Made by a program: the position numbers and the translations under genes. This document shows positions 17,569-26,224 of a DNA stretch of 60,770 nucleotides, one piece after another (the stretch's first letter is position 1; every line of letters begins with the position of its first letter). The notes under the pieces were generated by a model, which ran no database searches, was not told the origin of the DNA, and worked only from the letters and a program-made list of their open reading frames with translations. Origin of the DNA: Fibrobacter sp. UWH6 (GTDB lineage Bacteria; Fibrobacterota; Fibrobacteria; Fibrobacterales; Fibrobacteraceae); assembly GCF_900142465.1 (NCBI RefSeq), contig NZ_FRAX01000019.1, positions 1-60,770 on the forward strand. Direction: 5' to 3'.

Positions 17569-18927
17569 TTGGTTGAATTAATTATTCTTGCTGTTTTCTG
17601 CGTAGCGTTGTTTGCGTCCCTTTTGACGGGCGCTCCTTTGCTGTACGCGCTGGCCTTTGGGCTGGTACTTTTTGCGGGCTACGGTGTGCGTTGTTGCGGC
17701 CTTCGCGAAACTTTGAAAATGTGCTGGAATGGCGTGAAGACGGCCCGCGGCATTCTGCTGTTGTTTGTTCTGCTGGGACTCTTGACTTCTATGTGGCGTG
17801 CTGCGGGAACGATCCCTACGGTGGTCAGTTTTGCGGTGGAATTGATTCGTCCTGAAATTTTTGTGCTGCTGACTTTCGTGTTGAATTCCGCCATGTCCCT
17901 CTTGACGGGGACGGCTCTCGGAACTGCGGCCACCATGGGCGTGATTTGTGCGACTATCGGACGATCCATGGGGATGGATGGCGTTTCGGATTCGGCGTGG
18001 ATCGGCGGCGCTGTTTTGGCAGGCGTCTATTTCGGTAATAGAATTTCTCCCATTTCATCCATGGCGCTTTTGACTGCGGGAATTACGAAGACGGATATTT
18101 ACCAGAACATCCGTGATATGGTAAGGACCACTTGGTTGCCGTTCTTGATGAGCTGTGTGGTTTATTTTGCGGCTGGGATGAATGTTGATGTTACAGCCGG
18201 TGTTGCGGGTGCTTCGGGTGTTGTAGGGACTTCCGGGGTCCCGAATGTTGCTGAACTTTTTGCCAAGGATTTTTCGCTGTCATTGTGGAGCCTTATGCCG
18301 GCTGCGGTGATTGTCGTGCTTTCTGTAGCCCGTGTACGTACTAGTCTTGTGCTGCTGTGGAGTTCTGCTTCGGCTTTTGTTTTAGCGCTTGTAATTGAAA
18401 ATCAGACTTTTATTGATTTGCTTAAATCAATCATTTTTGGTTATAAAACAACTGTTCCCGAAATTGCCAAGATGGTAAATGGGGGAGGTCTTCTCTCCAT
18501 GGTAAATGTTTTCTTGATTGTTGTAATCGCAGGTTGTTGTGGCGGCATATTTAAAGGTACGTCGTTGCTTCAACCTGTCAAATCAAGAATCGAAAAAATG
18601 TCCCAAAATACCAATCCCTTTGTGGCTACTTTGGCTTGTGCGTCTCTGGTGTCCTGCGTAGTCTGCAATCAGACCCTCACCATCATTTTGACAAACCAGA
18701 TGACAGAAAATCTAGGTGCCAAAAATCAGGCGCTGAACCTTTATGATACGGCTGTTACTGTGATTGCGTTGGTGCCTTGGTCTGTAGCCACGGTCATCGT
18801 GTTGAATGCGGTACAGGCACCCAATAGCGCTGTTCTTTGCGCTTGCTTTTTATATCTGGTGCCGGTTTGTAGAGTGATGATTGGGCTGTGTGGGAAAAAA
18901 GGCGGTGTAAACGGAGATTTTTTCTAA
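17569..18927 (+). CDS. NhaC-family Na+/H+ antiporter-like protein
   Basis: This is an inner-membrane protein of about 452 residues with at least 10 hydrophobic segments. Motifs such as NSAMSLLTGTALGTAATMGV and GGAVLAGVYFGNRISPISS are typical of NhaC sodium/proton antiporters, and VPWSVATVIVLNAVQAPN near the C-terminus fits the family repeat. TTG 17569 follows GAGGG by 8 nt and is preferred over the upstream TTG at 17554. It lies 40 nt after fabF and could be cotranscribed. Confidence 0.85.
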   Translation: MVELIILAVFCVALFASLLTGAPLLYALAFGLVLFAGYGVRCCGLRETLKMCWNGVKTARGILLLFVLLGLLTSMWRAAGTIPTVVSFAVELIRPEIFVLLTFVLNSAMSLLTGTALGTAATMGVICATIGRSMGMDGVSDSAWIGGAVLAGVYFGNRISPISSMALLTAGITKTDIYQNIRDMVRTTWLPFLMSCVVYFAAGMNVDVTAGVAGASGVVGTSGVPNVAELFAKDFSLSLWSLMPAAVIVVLSVARVRTSLVLLWSSASAFVLALVIENQTFIDLLKSIIFGYKTTVPEIAKMVNGGGLLSMVNVFLIVVIAGCCGGIFKGTSLLQPVKSRIEKMSQNTNPFVATLACASLVSCVVCNQTLTIILTNQMTENLGAKNQALNLYDTAVTVIALVPWSVATVIVLNAVQAPNSAVLCACFLYLVPVCRVMIGLCGKKGGVNGDFF

Positions 18928-19057
18928 TTTCCACTGCCTTTTTGTTATTTTGTTTGTGTTTTTAGCCCTTGATGGGAACGGAAAATGTGTTTTAGGAGGC
19001 TTTGGGCCTTTGAAAAACCTTTTTTTATCCGCTTGATTTAGTGTAACGTAATGAAAA

Positions 19058-19101
19058 GGCGGTGGAAAAGGCTTGTTTTTGCCTGTTTCCACCGCCTTTT
19101 T
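19058..19101. terminator. Bidirectional terminator between convergent genes
   Basis: GGCGGTGGAAA (19058-19068) pairs perfectly with TTTCCACCGCC (19086-19096), with inner AGGC / GCCT, then five T. On the opposite strand the stem is followed by TTTTCAT, so it can serve both the antiporter and the beta-helix gene. Confidence 0.92.
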
Positions 19102-19115
19102 GACGCTACTCGATT

Positions 19116-20762
19116 TTATTTCGCGATTAGGTATTGTGAATTTCTCTTTAGAGTTTCTGCGATGGATCTTCCGTGCAGTTGCTCTGCTTGAAATTTACCC
19201 TGGTAGCGGCCTTGCAGGTCGAAGACCGTGACGTTCCCCCATATACGCGGAGACTTGGCGATGCTCTTTGCAATGGGCTTTATGCTGCTAGTGGAACTGA
19301 GACCGTATTCATAAGCACCCAAATCTGGAGCTTTACCTGTAAATTCCAATCCCACATCTTCGCCCTTGTCAATAGCGCGGCTGCCTTTTTTCAACCTCAA
19401 GAAGCCCACGTAGGGAATGCTTCCGTCAGCATTTCTAGGTCCTAAAATTCCAGGAATCTTGGAAAGGTCTTCGCCTGTTACAGTCATGCTGGGGTCGTCG
19501 AGACTTTCGAAATCAGATTCGTCTAAATCCAGTTTTAAGTTCCAGGTATTATTTTCGCCTGCGGCACAATCTTCGTCATGCCCCTTGTCGCTGTCATCGA
19601 TTTTTACCCAGCATACACCAACTTGGGAATTCAAATTTGGGAAAGCAATGTTGTTTTTCAGTACATGAGCGTTATCGCCCGTCAATACGGCAACATCGGC
19701 GAGACGGTGACCTTCTGCATCGAATGTGGTAGATGCCATGTTGAAAGCACGTTGTTCATTTTTGAATGACGTGTTGTTGATCCACTGAGTTCCTGCGCCT
19801 GTGTAGTTTGCGTAAAAACCGAAGGTTTCGTTTTTCCAGGCAACGCTATTTCGAATGATATGGTGTCCGCCGCCAAATGTGCTTTCGCCCATCTTGAATC
19901 CGGAACCGTTTCCGTTTTTCGGCATCTTTGTACCATAGTCACTGTAACCGCTTCCCATGGCGTAGCTGTTTTCTACAACAACAGGAAATTCCTGATTGAT
20001 AAAGTCGTAGGCGTCGTCGCTGTTCCACCAGGAACGGCAACCGAAAAATTTTGTGGTGTCGCCGTCATACTGATAATGTACGCCAAAGCCGTCGGCATTT
20101 TCACCATCGCCCTGACGACCTGTTGGGTCGTAATTGTCATGGGCATCACAATTCAAGAATAGATGGCCACCGCCGTTGAGCCCTCTTCCGCCTTCGTTCA
20201 CGAAGAATCCCGGACCCGCATTGTGATGGCTTTCCATCTGTTCCAAAATCACATGTTTGCATCGGGTAACGTAAACGCCCGAATTGGAATTATGCTTCAT
20301 GGGAACGTTGCGAACTTCGATTCCCTTCAGGTGCAAGTAGCTGGCGTAAATCAAAATGCCTGCAGTGTATTCCAGATCCGTAGATGAAGTGGTTTTGTCA
20401 AGAGCCTGGCCAATGGGAAGGTTGGTGCCGTCGAAAATAGGACGTTCTCCAGGGTAAGCGAAATAGTGAATGCGCTTGTCGTCGCTTTCACCGCTGGTGG
20501 TTAACAAAACTCCTGCAGACATTCTGGCGCGTTCGCAATAGGATGTGTCTCGCATTTCGTAGACGCCGCCGCGAATCCATACGGTATCGCCGGGAGTTAC
20601 CACGGAGTTAGCCTGTTTCAGTGTGGCGAAAGGCTTTTCCTTCGTTCCCTTGCTTTTGTCATTACCGTCAACGGCTACATAATAGGTTGCACCAAATGCC
20701 TGGACTGCGGTCAAGGCTGACGCTAGTACGAATGCGAATCTTTTGTCCGTAAATACCTCCAT
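19116..20762 (-). CDS. Secreted parallel beta-helix pectate-lyase-like protein
   Basis: This 548-residue secreted protein begins with a signal peptide (about residues 7-25, ending AFGA). ATYYVAVDGNDKSKGTKEKPFATLKQA and GDTVWIRGGVYE form the classical start of polysaccharide-lyase family 9 type beta-helix proteins, given here as two pieces. Repeated Asn/Asp-rich rungs and CRSWWNSDDAYDF match the PL9 core. The last about 60 residues (FDLQGRYQGKFQ onwards) look like a Fibrobacter C-terminal sorting or anchoring domain. Pectate or polygalacturonate is the likely substrate class, but activity is inferred. Confidence 0.8.
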   Translation of the reverse strand: MEVFTDKRFAFVLASALTAVQAFGATYYVAVDGNDKSKGTKEKPFATLKQANSVVTPGDTVWIRGGVYEMRDTSYCERARMSAGVLLTTSGESDDKRIHYFAYPGERPIFDGTNLPIGQALDKTTSSTDLEYTAGILIYASYLHLKGIEVRNVPMKHNSNSGVYVTRCKHVILEQMESHHNAGPGFFVNEGGRGLNGGGHLFLNCDAHDNYDPTGRQGDGENADGFGVHYQYDGDTTKFFGCRSWWNSDDAYDFINQEFPVVVENSYAMGSGYSDYGTKMPKNGNGSGFKMGESTFGGGHHIIRNSVAWKNETFGFYANYTGAGTQWINNTSFKNEQRAFNMASTTFDAEGHRLADVAVLTGDNAHVLKNNIAFPNLNSQVGVCWVKIDDSDKGHDEDCAAGENNTWNLKLDLDESDFESLDDPSMTVTGEDLSKIPGILGPRNADGSIPYVGFLRLKKGSRAIDKGEDVGLEFTGKAPDLGAYEYGLSSTSSIKPIAKSIAKSPRIWGNVTVFDLQGRYQGKFQAEQLHGRSIAETLKRNSQYLIAK

Positions 20763-20773
20763 TCTTTATTTGT

Positions 20774-20802
20774 ATTATAAAAAAATAGGAGGGTGTTGTC
20801 GG
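20774..20802 (-). promoter_or_regulatory. Promoter of the beta-helix gene
   Basis: On the minus strand CCGACA and a perfect TATAAT are 17 bp apart. The expected transcript start (about 20767) is only about 5 nt from the ATG at 20762, another short-leader case; GGAGGT occurs just inside the coding region. Confidence 0.6.
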
Positions 20803-20817
20803 AGGATTAAAGTCAAA

Positions 20818-21680
20818 CTAGTTGGATTCGTCCTTGAGACAGCGGACGGATTCTCCAGACGTCTTTAAATGACCCCTATTCATGATTGGGACGTAGTAAG
20901 CAAACTCATCAACGTGGTAACCATAAAAGGCTTGGTAGTTGAAATGTGTTGTGCCAAAATCCATCGTAGTAATGAAGATTGCGTTGTGTGGGTCGTTTCT
21001 AAACAGACCGTTGTTTTTTGAACTATTGGAATTTGATAATGTTTTGAAGCGAATTCCTGCAGGCAGTTTTGTATCCGGGTGAATTTTATTTTCCCAAAGA
21101 GAGTCTGATTTCATCTGGACGTCATAGGGAACTTGTGGATTCCGCCGCCGCACCAACTGGAGTCAACTCTAAAATTCAGATTCTGGGCCATCCAGGTTTG
21201 TTCTCCGATGGTGACCATCTTATAAACTTGCCTATCGCGGGGATCGGTGAAATAGTCGTAAAGTTTGCCGTTTTCGCAAAGCTGAACTTCCTTGTCGTAG
21301 ACGATGCCTGCGCACACGTCCTTGATTTCTCCCTCGTCGCAGATCTGAGTGTTGGCGTCATAGGATCTGCCGTTGCAAATAGCAGGATAAAGAACCTGAG
21401 AAGAATCACCGCAGGTAAGGGTGACTGAACCATCTCCGTTGTCTTTGGAAGTGCAGTCAATGATGGTGTCGTTGACAGTGACTGTGTCCTTGACTGTGAC
21501 CGTGTCGCTCGAAGAAATGGTGTCGCGGATGTTTACTGTATCGCGGACATAGACCGTGTCGATTCTGGTGAATTCTTTTTGTTCAGAATCGGTGGCAGAA
21601 TTGACGCTGGTGGAATCGTCGCAGGACGCAAAAAGTAGAGCAGCGGTAACTGCAGCTATATAGAATTCCAAACACCTCAT
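20818..21680 (-). pseudogene. FISUMP-domain lipoprotein, frameshifted
   Basis: The N-terminal frame (21680 to 21111) encodes a lipoprotein signal ending LLFASC, then a low-complexity spacer built from DTV units (IDTVYVRDTVNIRDT and similar). A cysteine-rich segment follows, and then the start of the FISUMP domain: DRQVYKMVTIGEQTWMAQNLN. That frame stops soon after. The C-terminal part of the same domain, ending GESVRCLKD, continues in another frame (21156 to 20818). The two frames overlap by 46 nt, so one indel near 21150 separates them, or the sequence has an error there. The reconstructed domain also seems to lack part of its middle. ATG 21680 is chosen because it directly precedes the signal peptide. 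Confidence 0.75.
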
Positions 21681-22046
21681 GTAGGCAAAGATTGAAAAAA
21701 GAAAAGCTGTTAAAGGGGTGTCCTGATGCTGGCTGTGACTTCTGGAATTTGCTTTAGTTGGTACTATGGAATTGTATTTTGCTAATTTAGATATTATGAA
21801 AAAAAATTGGGGATATTTCGTCTGTGTTGGATGTTTTGTTCGGCTGAAAAGACCAAGGAAATTCAACAAAGACGCATGGACAATGACCGCGCCTCGAAAA
21901 GTGGTTATTTGGGTGTGGCCCTTGTTTCTCCTTTTGTTGTCAAAGAAAAGGAACTGATGGGGTGCTGAAATCTGGATGAACTACGCAAATTTTGTGGGCT
22001 TCAAATTTGAGGTCCGTTTTGGAACTTATATCTTGTAGGACTCTCT

Positions 22047-22883
22047 ATGGACATTTCTCATTACCTGCCTGTGATTTATGGAATCGGGGTTCCCTTCTTG
22101 GGGACGGTTCTTGGTGCGGCCTGCGTGTTCTTTATGAAGGGAAATTTGCGCCCCAAGGTGCAGCGTGGCATGATGGCATTTGCTGCGGGCGTGATGGTGG
22201 CGGCTTCTGTGTGGAGCTTGTTGCTACCTTCCATTGAGTCGTCGGGTGATTACGGCAAACTTGCTTTTGTTCCGCCGGTGGCTGGATTTTGGGCGGGCAT
22301 TCTTCTGCTTTTCTTGATTGACAAGATTACTCCCCATTTGCATTTGGGTAGCGATTCGCCGGAAGGCCCGCGGGTGAAAATGAAACGCACGACAATGCTT
22401 GCGTTGGCGGTGACGATCCATAACATTCCCGAAGGAATGGCTATTGGTGTGGTGTTTGCGGGTTGGCTTGCTGGTATCAGCGGGGCAGTTGGTGCTGGCG
22501 ATGTGGCAAGTGCGGGTGCTGCGGGAGGAATTTCCTTGGCGTCGGCGGTGGCGGTTTCTGTGGGTATGGCCTTGCAGAACTTTCCGGAAGGCGCGATCAT
22601 TTCGCTGCCTTTGCGTGCGGAGGGCGAGACTCGCCTGAAGTCATTTGGACTTGGCTTTATTTCTGCGGTGGCGGAAGCAGGTGCTGCGGTGATTACCATT
22701 CTTCTGGCTGGTTTTGTTTTGCCGGCGATGCCCTATTTGCTGAGCTTGGCTGCTGGCGCCATGATCTATGTGGTGGTGGAAGAACTTTTACCCGAGGCTA
22801 ACGAAGGCGTTCACTTTGACGGTGTGACCTTGCTTTTTGCCTTAGGATTCTCCCTGATGATGGTTCTGGACACAGCGCTTTAA
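22047..22883 (+). CDS. ZIP-family metal transporter
   Basis: This 278-residue integral membrane protein has about 8 transmembrane segments. The metal-site motifs are HNIPEGMAIGVVFAG (TM4) and NFPEGAIISLPLRAEG (TM5), where the first His and both Glu are retained and the second motif has Asn in place of His. EELLPEANEG follows. This pattern suits ZupT/GufA-type zinc or broad divalent-metal import. A TATATC / TTGTAG element (22027-22038) ends 8 nt before the ATG, giving a very short leader. Confidence 0.9.
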   Translation: MDISHYLPVIYGIGVPFLGTVLGAACVFFMKGNLRPKVQRGMMAFAAGVMVAASVWSLLLPSIESSGDYGKLAFVPPVAGFWAGILLLFLIDKITPHLHLGSDSPEGPRVKMKRTTMLALAVTIHNIPEGMAIGVVFAGWLAGISGAVGAGDVASAGAAGGISLASAVAVSVGMALQNFPEGAIISLPLRAEGETRLKSFGLGFISAVAEAGAAVITILLAGFVLPAMPYLLSLAAGAMIYVVVEELLPEANEGVHFDGVTLLFALGFSLMMVLDTAL

Positions 22884-22898
22884 ATTAAGTTTGAACCT

Positions 22899-23513
22899 AT
22901 GTCCAAGTTTTCTGAATATATCGGTAGTCAGTTTGGGAATCCCCGCGGTGTCGTGGGGGCGATTTGTTGCGTCATCATGAATGTCATTAACAGGGCCATG
23001 TACAAGAATACGGTGGCTCTTGTGGATGTGAAATCCGACGACAAAATTCTGGACATCGGTTTCGGTAACGGTTGCTTGCTGCAGCGACTCTATGGAAAGT
23101 TCAAGTGCGACTTGTACGGCATTGATATTTCCGAAGACATGGTGAATGCCGCCATGGAGCGAAACAAGGTGGCTGCCGATGATGGAAAACTTCACTTGCA
23201 AATCGGTGATTGCTGCGACTTGCCTTTTGACGAAGGAATATTTGCGGCGGTTACATCTATCAATACCATCTATTTTTGGAATGATACGGCAAAGGGCCTT
23301 TCTGAAATTCGCCACGTGCTGAAACCGGGGGGCATTTTTTACAATGTGGTTTACACCAAGGAATGGCTGGACAAACTTTCCTACACAAAAAAAGGGTTCA
23401 AGAAATTTGAACCTGAAGATTTGATTTCGCTGGGGAGCAATGCTAACTTTGAAAAGGTGACCGTAAAGGAAATCGTCAAAGGCAAAAGTTTCGTGGTGAT
23501 GTTCAAAAAATAA
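22899..23513 (+). CDS. Class I SAM-dependent methyltransferase
   Basis: This is a 204-residue methyltransferase with the SAM-binding motif ILDIGFGNGCLLQRL (about residues 49-63), an acidic GIDISEDMV second strand and LPFDEGIFAAVTSINTIYFW as motif IV. The C-terminal part is short. The family covers small-molecule and quinone methylation, and the substrate cannot be deduced. It starts 15 nt after the ZIP gene with TAAATT upstream and no ribosome-binding site, and ends at a strong terminator. Confidence 0.85.
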   Translation: MSKFSEYIGSQFGNPRGVVGAICCVIMNVINRAMYKNTVALVDVKSDDKILDIGFGNGCLLQRLYGKFKCDLYGIDISEDMVNAAMERNKVAADDGKLHLQIGDCCDLPFDEGIFAAVTSINTIYFWNDTAKGLSEIRHVLKPGGIFYNVVYTKEWLDKLSYTKKGFKKFEPEDLISLGSNANFEKVTVKEIVKGKSFVVMFKK

Positions 23514-23549
23514 AAAACGGCAGGGACATGCGTTACCAAATCCCTGCCG
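23505..23549. terminator. Terminator shared by convergent genes
   Basis: CGGCAGGGA (23518-23526) pairs with TCCCTGCCG (23541-23549). On the minus strand the stem is followed by a long T tract (complement of 23505-23517), making a strong end for the alpha-E operon. The second small stem GGGC-CTTC-GCCC (23551-23562) followed by ATTTT may serve the plus strand. Confidence 0.88.
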
Positions 23550-23577
23550 CGGGCCTTCGCCCATTTTGCTGTGTGGA

Positions 23578-24507
23578 TCAGCAGAAAAAATCCTTCCAGA
23601 TCTGAGTGCCTAATTCGCTAAGTCTGATTTGAGTCCGTTCGATTTCTTCGTGAAGACCCTTCCGGATAATTTCCTCGATGGTGGTGAAGGCCACATCGGA
23701 GCGGAGCTTTCCTAAAAGGCGAATGGATTCTGCGTTGCTCTTTACGGGGAAGGCGATGTTCTTCAGACAGATTTCAGCCTGTTCCAGACAATAGCGCAGG
23801 GAACGTGGGAAGTCTTCTGTCAAAAGCAGGAATTCCGTTACGTTGTATGGCGTTACATTGGAATTACGACGGTGGAACATTTCGTATGCACCGACACTTT
23901 TTAGAACGGCATTCCACTGCACCGTATCCATGGCCATGCCCACCATGCTCACATCCGGAAGGAGGATGTAGTATTTTACATCCAGAATTCGGGAAGTCTG
24001 GTCGGCTCGTTCCAACATGGTTCCCAGGCGGGCGAAATTCCAGGCGACATCGTGGCTCATGGTGCCCTGAATGATACCTACCGTCAGCTGGCTGAATTCC
24101 TTCACGCTGCTGTAAAAGGCATGGGGGGAAGCCAATGCCTGCTGGGACATTTCAGGATCGTTCAGTTTCAGGTAGAACTGATTGATGGCAATCCATAGTT
24201 CCGAAGAAATTCTTTCGCGGACGCAGCGGGCATTTTCGCGGGCGGCAGCCACGCAGGAAATAATGCTGCTGGGATTTTCCTTGTCGAAGGTAAGGAACGT
24301 CAGGGCGTTTTCAATGGAAACGTGGGCGTACTTCTTGAAAAAATCGTCAGCGTTTCCTGCGGTCTGGATTACAGGTTCCCAGGGGCGTTCTTCGCCGGGC
24401 AAGTCCAGCTGAAGCTGGAGATTGACATCGATACTTCGGGCCACATTTTCGGCACGTTCAATATAGCGGGCAAGCCAATAAATGGAATTTGCAACTCTAC
24501 TAAGCAT
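23578..24507 (-). CDS. Alpha-E domain protein
   Basis: This is an all-helical alpha-E (DUF403) protein of 309 residues. The family start MLSRVANSIYWLARYIERAENVAR is clear (two overlapping pieces of one helix), with FLTFDKENPSSIISCVAAARENAR and FARLGTMLERADQTSRILDVKY as further hallmarks. Start ATG 24507 is set by this N-terminus; the longer upstream frame is composed of intergenic hairpins. Alpha-E proteins almost always accompany circularly permuted ATP-grasp proteins and a transglutaminase, and are thought to take part in making or modifying an unknown peptide. This is the last gene of the operon. Confidence 0.92.
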   Translation of the reverse strand: MLSRVANSIYWLARYIERAENVARSIDVNLQLQLDLPGEERPWEPVIQTAGNADDFFKKYAHVSIENALTFLTFDKENPSSIISCVAAARENARCVRERISSELWIAINQFYLKLNDPEMSQQALASPHAFYSSVKEFSQLTVGIIQGTMSHDVAWNFARLGTMLERADQTSRILDVKYYILLPDVSMVGMAMDTVQWNAVLKSVGAYEMFHRRNSNVTPYNVTEFLLLTEDFPRSLRYCLEQAEICLKNIAFPVKSNAESIRLLGKLRSDVAFTTIEEIIRKGLHEEIERTQIRLSELGTQIWKDFFC

Positions 24508-24533
24508 AAATTTTCCTAAAAGGTTTGAGGTTT

Positions 24534-24672
24534 GAGGTCGCTCAGCTTTGTTTCGCTTTTGGGTCGCACCATTCTGGTGCTTTGGGGTTAGAGAATCGCG
24601 GCTACGCCGCCTTTGTCTAGCTCTAGGGGCGTAAGCCCCGACCTCATAGCTGAAAGCCTTACGCAGTAAGGC
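24534..24672. repeat. Multi-hairpin intergenic element
   Basis: An outer stem GAGGTCG / CGACCTC (24534-24540, 24639-24645) encloses three hairpins: GCACC-ATTCT-GGTGC (24566-24580), GCGGC-TAC-GCCGC (24598-24610) and GGGGC-GTAA-GCCCC (24626-24639, sharing its last base with the outer stem). A fourth hairpin GCCTTAC-GCA-GTAAGGC (24656-24672) lies beside them, ending 5 nt short of the ATP-grasp stop. The fold is cloverleaf-like and sits between two operon genes. It could be a REP-type mobile repeat or an mRNA stability/processing element. Confidence 0.65.
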
Positions 24673-24676
24673 GCGC

Positions 24677-26167
24677 TCACTGCTGTTGTTGTTGTTCCAT
24701 CCATTGTCTGGCTTGTCCCAACTCTGGGGCCTTTTCGTTTTCGGCGATGACCCAGGTGTCCTTGCAGCCGCCACCTTGTGAGCTGTTCACCACGATGGAA
24801 CCTTTGCGGAGTGCCACGCGGGTAAGGCCACCGGGGAGAATGTAGGTGTCCTTGCCTTGCACGATGTAGGGGCGCAAATCCACATGGCGACCTTCAAAAC
24901 CGCCGTCCACAATGCAGGGGACGCGACTGAGTGAAATCATGGGCTGTGCGATATAGTTACGGGGATTGGCCTTAATCTTTTCCTTGAAAGCTTCGCACTC
25001 TTCCTTAGTGGACTTAGGGCCTACAAGCATGCCGTAACCGCCGGATTCGCTGGCGGCCTTCACCACCATGTTTTCGATATGGTCGATGACGTGCTGCATA
25101 TGCTTGGGGTTTTCGCAGACGAAAGTAGGTACGTTGGGGATAATGGCTTCTTCTCCCAGGTAGTACTTGATAATCTGCGGTACATAAGTATATATAGCCT
25201 TGTCATCGGCAACACCGCAACCCGGCGCATTGGCCAGTGCCACGTTACCCGCCTTGTAGGCTTCCATCAAACCGGGAACACCCAGGCAGGAATCGGGGCG
25301 GAAAACTTGCGGGTCCAGGAATTCATCATCAACACGACGATAAATTACATGAACTTGTTTTAGGCCGCGAGTGGTGCGTGCAAACACTTTTTTGTCCTGT
25401 ACCACCAAGTCATCGCCGGTCACCAAGTCCACACCCATTTGCTGTGCCAGGAAGGAATGTTCGTAGTAGGCGGAATTGTAGATGCCGGGGGTCAGCACCA
25501 CAACCTTCGGGGTTTCAACGCCTTCGGCCAGGTATTCCAGGGCATGGCGGAGACGCGTGCAGTATTCGTCTACCGGGCGGATGGAACAGTGAGTGAAAAC
25601 CTGGGGGAAGGTGCGCTTCAGAATCTGGCGGTTCTGCAGCACGTAGGACACGCCGCTGGGGCAGCGCATGTTATCTTCCAGAACATAGAAGGTGCCGTCG
25701 GTATCGCGAACCAGGTCGGTACCGGTAATGTGGGCCCAGATTCCCTTGGGCGGCACGAAGCCTTCCATCTGGGGGCGGTAAGCGGTGCATGTGTTGATGA
25801 GGCTTTCGGGGACAACCTTGTCGCGCAAAATCTTGCGGTCGTTGTAGATGTCTGTCAAAAAGCAGTTCAACGCTTCGGTACGCTGCTTAAGACCTGCTTC
25901 CAGATGTTTCCAGTCGGCGGCACTGACGATACGGGGGATGACATCGAAGGGGATGATCTTGTCCTTACCATCCTTGTTGCCATACACGGCGAAAGTGATG
26001 CCGTTGTCGTAGAAGGCTGATTCTGCAACTTTCTGACGACGCTGCAGTTCTCCTTTGGGGAGTTCGTTGATGCGGCTGATCAACGGTTCTGCCGCCGGAC
26101 GGGGAGTTCCATCGGGAAGGCAGAGCTCATCGTAAAAGCCCTCGGTATTGTAGTTTCCAAATTTCAT
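24677..26167 (-). CDS. Circularly permuted ATP-grasp protein
   Basis: This is a 496-residue protein of the circularly permuted ATP-grasp type 2 family (DUF404/DUF407). Diagnostic stretches are YDELCLPDGTPRP near the N-terminus, LEAGLKQRTEALNCFLTDIY, FYVLEDNMRCPSGVSYVLQN and VVKAASESGGYGMLVGP, and the end QGGGCKDTWV. Members are predicted amide-bond ligases that consume ATP and act on an unknown carboxylate and amine. It lies downstream of the transglutaminase gene and upstream of alpha-E, in the canonical cluster. The protein ends in a poly-Gln tail. Confidence 0.93.
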   Translation of the reverse strand: MKFGNYNTEGFYDELCLPDGTPRPAAEPLISRINELPKGELQRRQKVAESAFYDNGITFAVYGNKDGKDKIIPFDVIPRIVSAADWKHLEAGLKQRTEALNCFLTDIYNDRKILRDKVVPESLINTCTAYRPQMEGFVPPKGIWAHITGTDLVRDTDGTFYVLEDNMRCPSGVSYVLQNRQILKRTFPQVFTHCSIRPVDEYCTRLRHALEYLAEGVETPKVVVLTPGIYNSAYYEHSFLAQQMGVDLVTGDDLVVQDKKVFARTTRGLKQVHVIYRRVDDEFLDPQVFRPDSCLGVPGLMEAYKAGNVALANAPGCGVADDKAIYTYVPQIIKYYLGEEAIIPNVPTFVCENPKHMQHVIDHIENMVVKAASESGGYGMLVGPKSTKEECEAFKEKIKANPRNYIAQPMISLSRVPCIVDGGFEGRHVDLRPYIVQGKDTYILPGGLTRVALRKGSIVVNSSQGGGCKDTWVIAENEKAPELGQARQWMEQQQQQ

Positions 26168-26224
26168 GTTCTGTTTTCCTTGTGTGTTTTTTAGGTACGA
26201 GGCTTCTGGTTCCAGGTACGAGGT

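Noticed and set aside
23508-24774. Longer N-terminus for the alpha-E protein, and DNA 24508-24676 as coding
   Set aside because: The extension translates the intergenic hairpins; the family N-terminus starts exactly at the internal Met at 24507.
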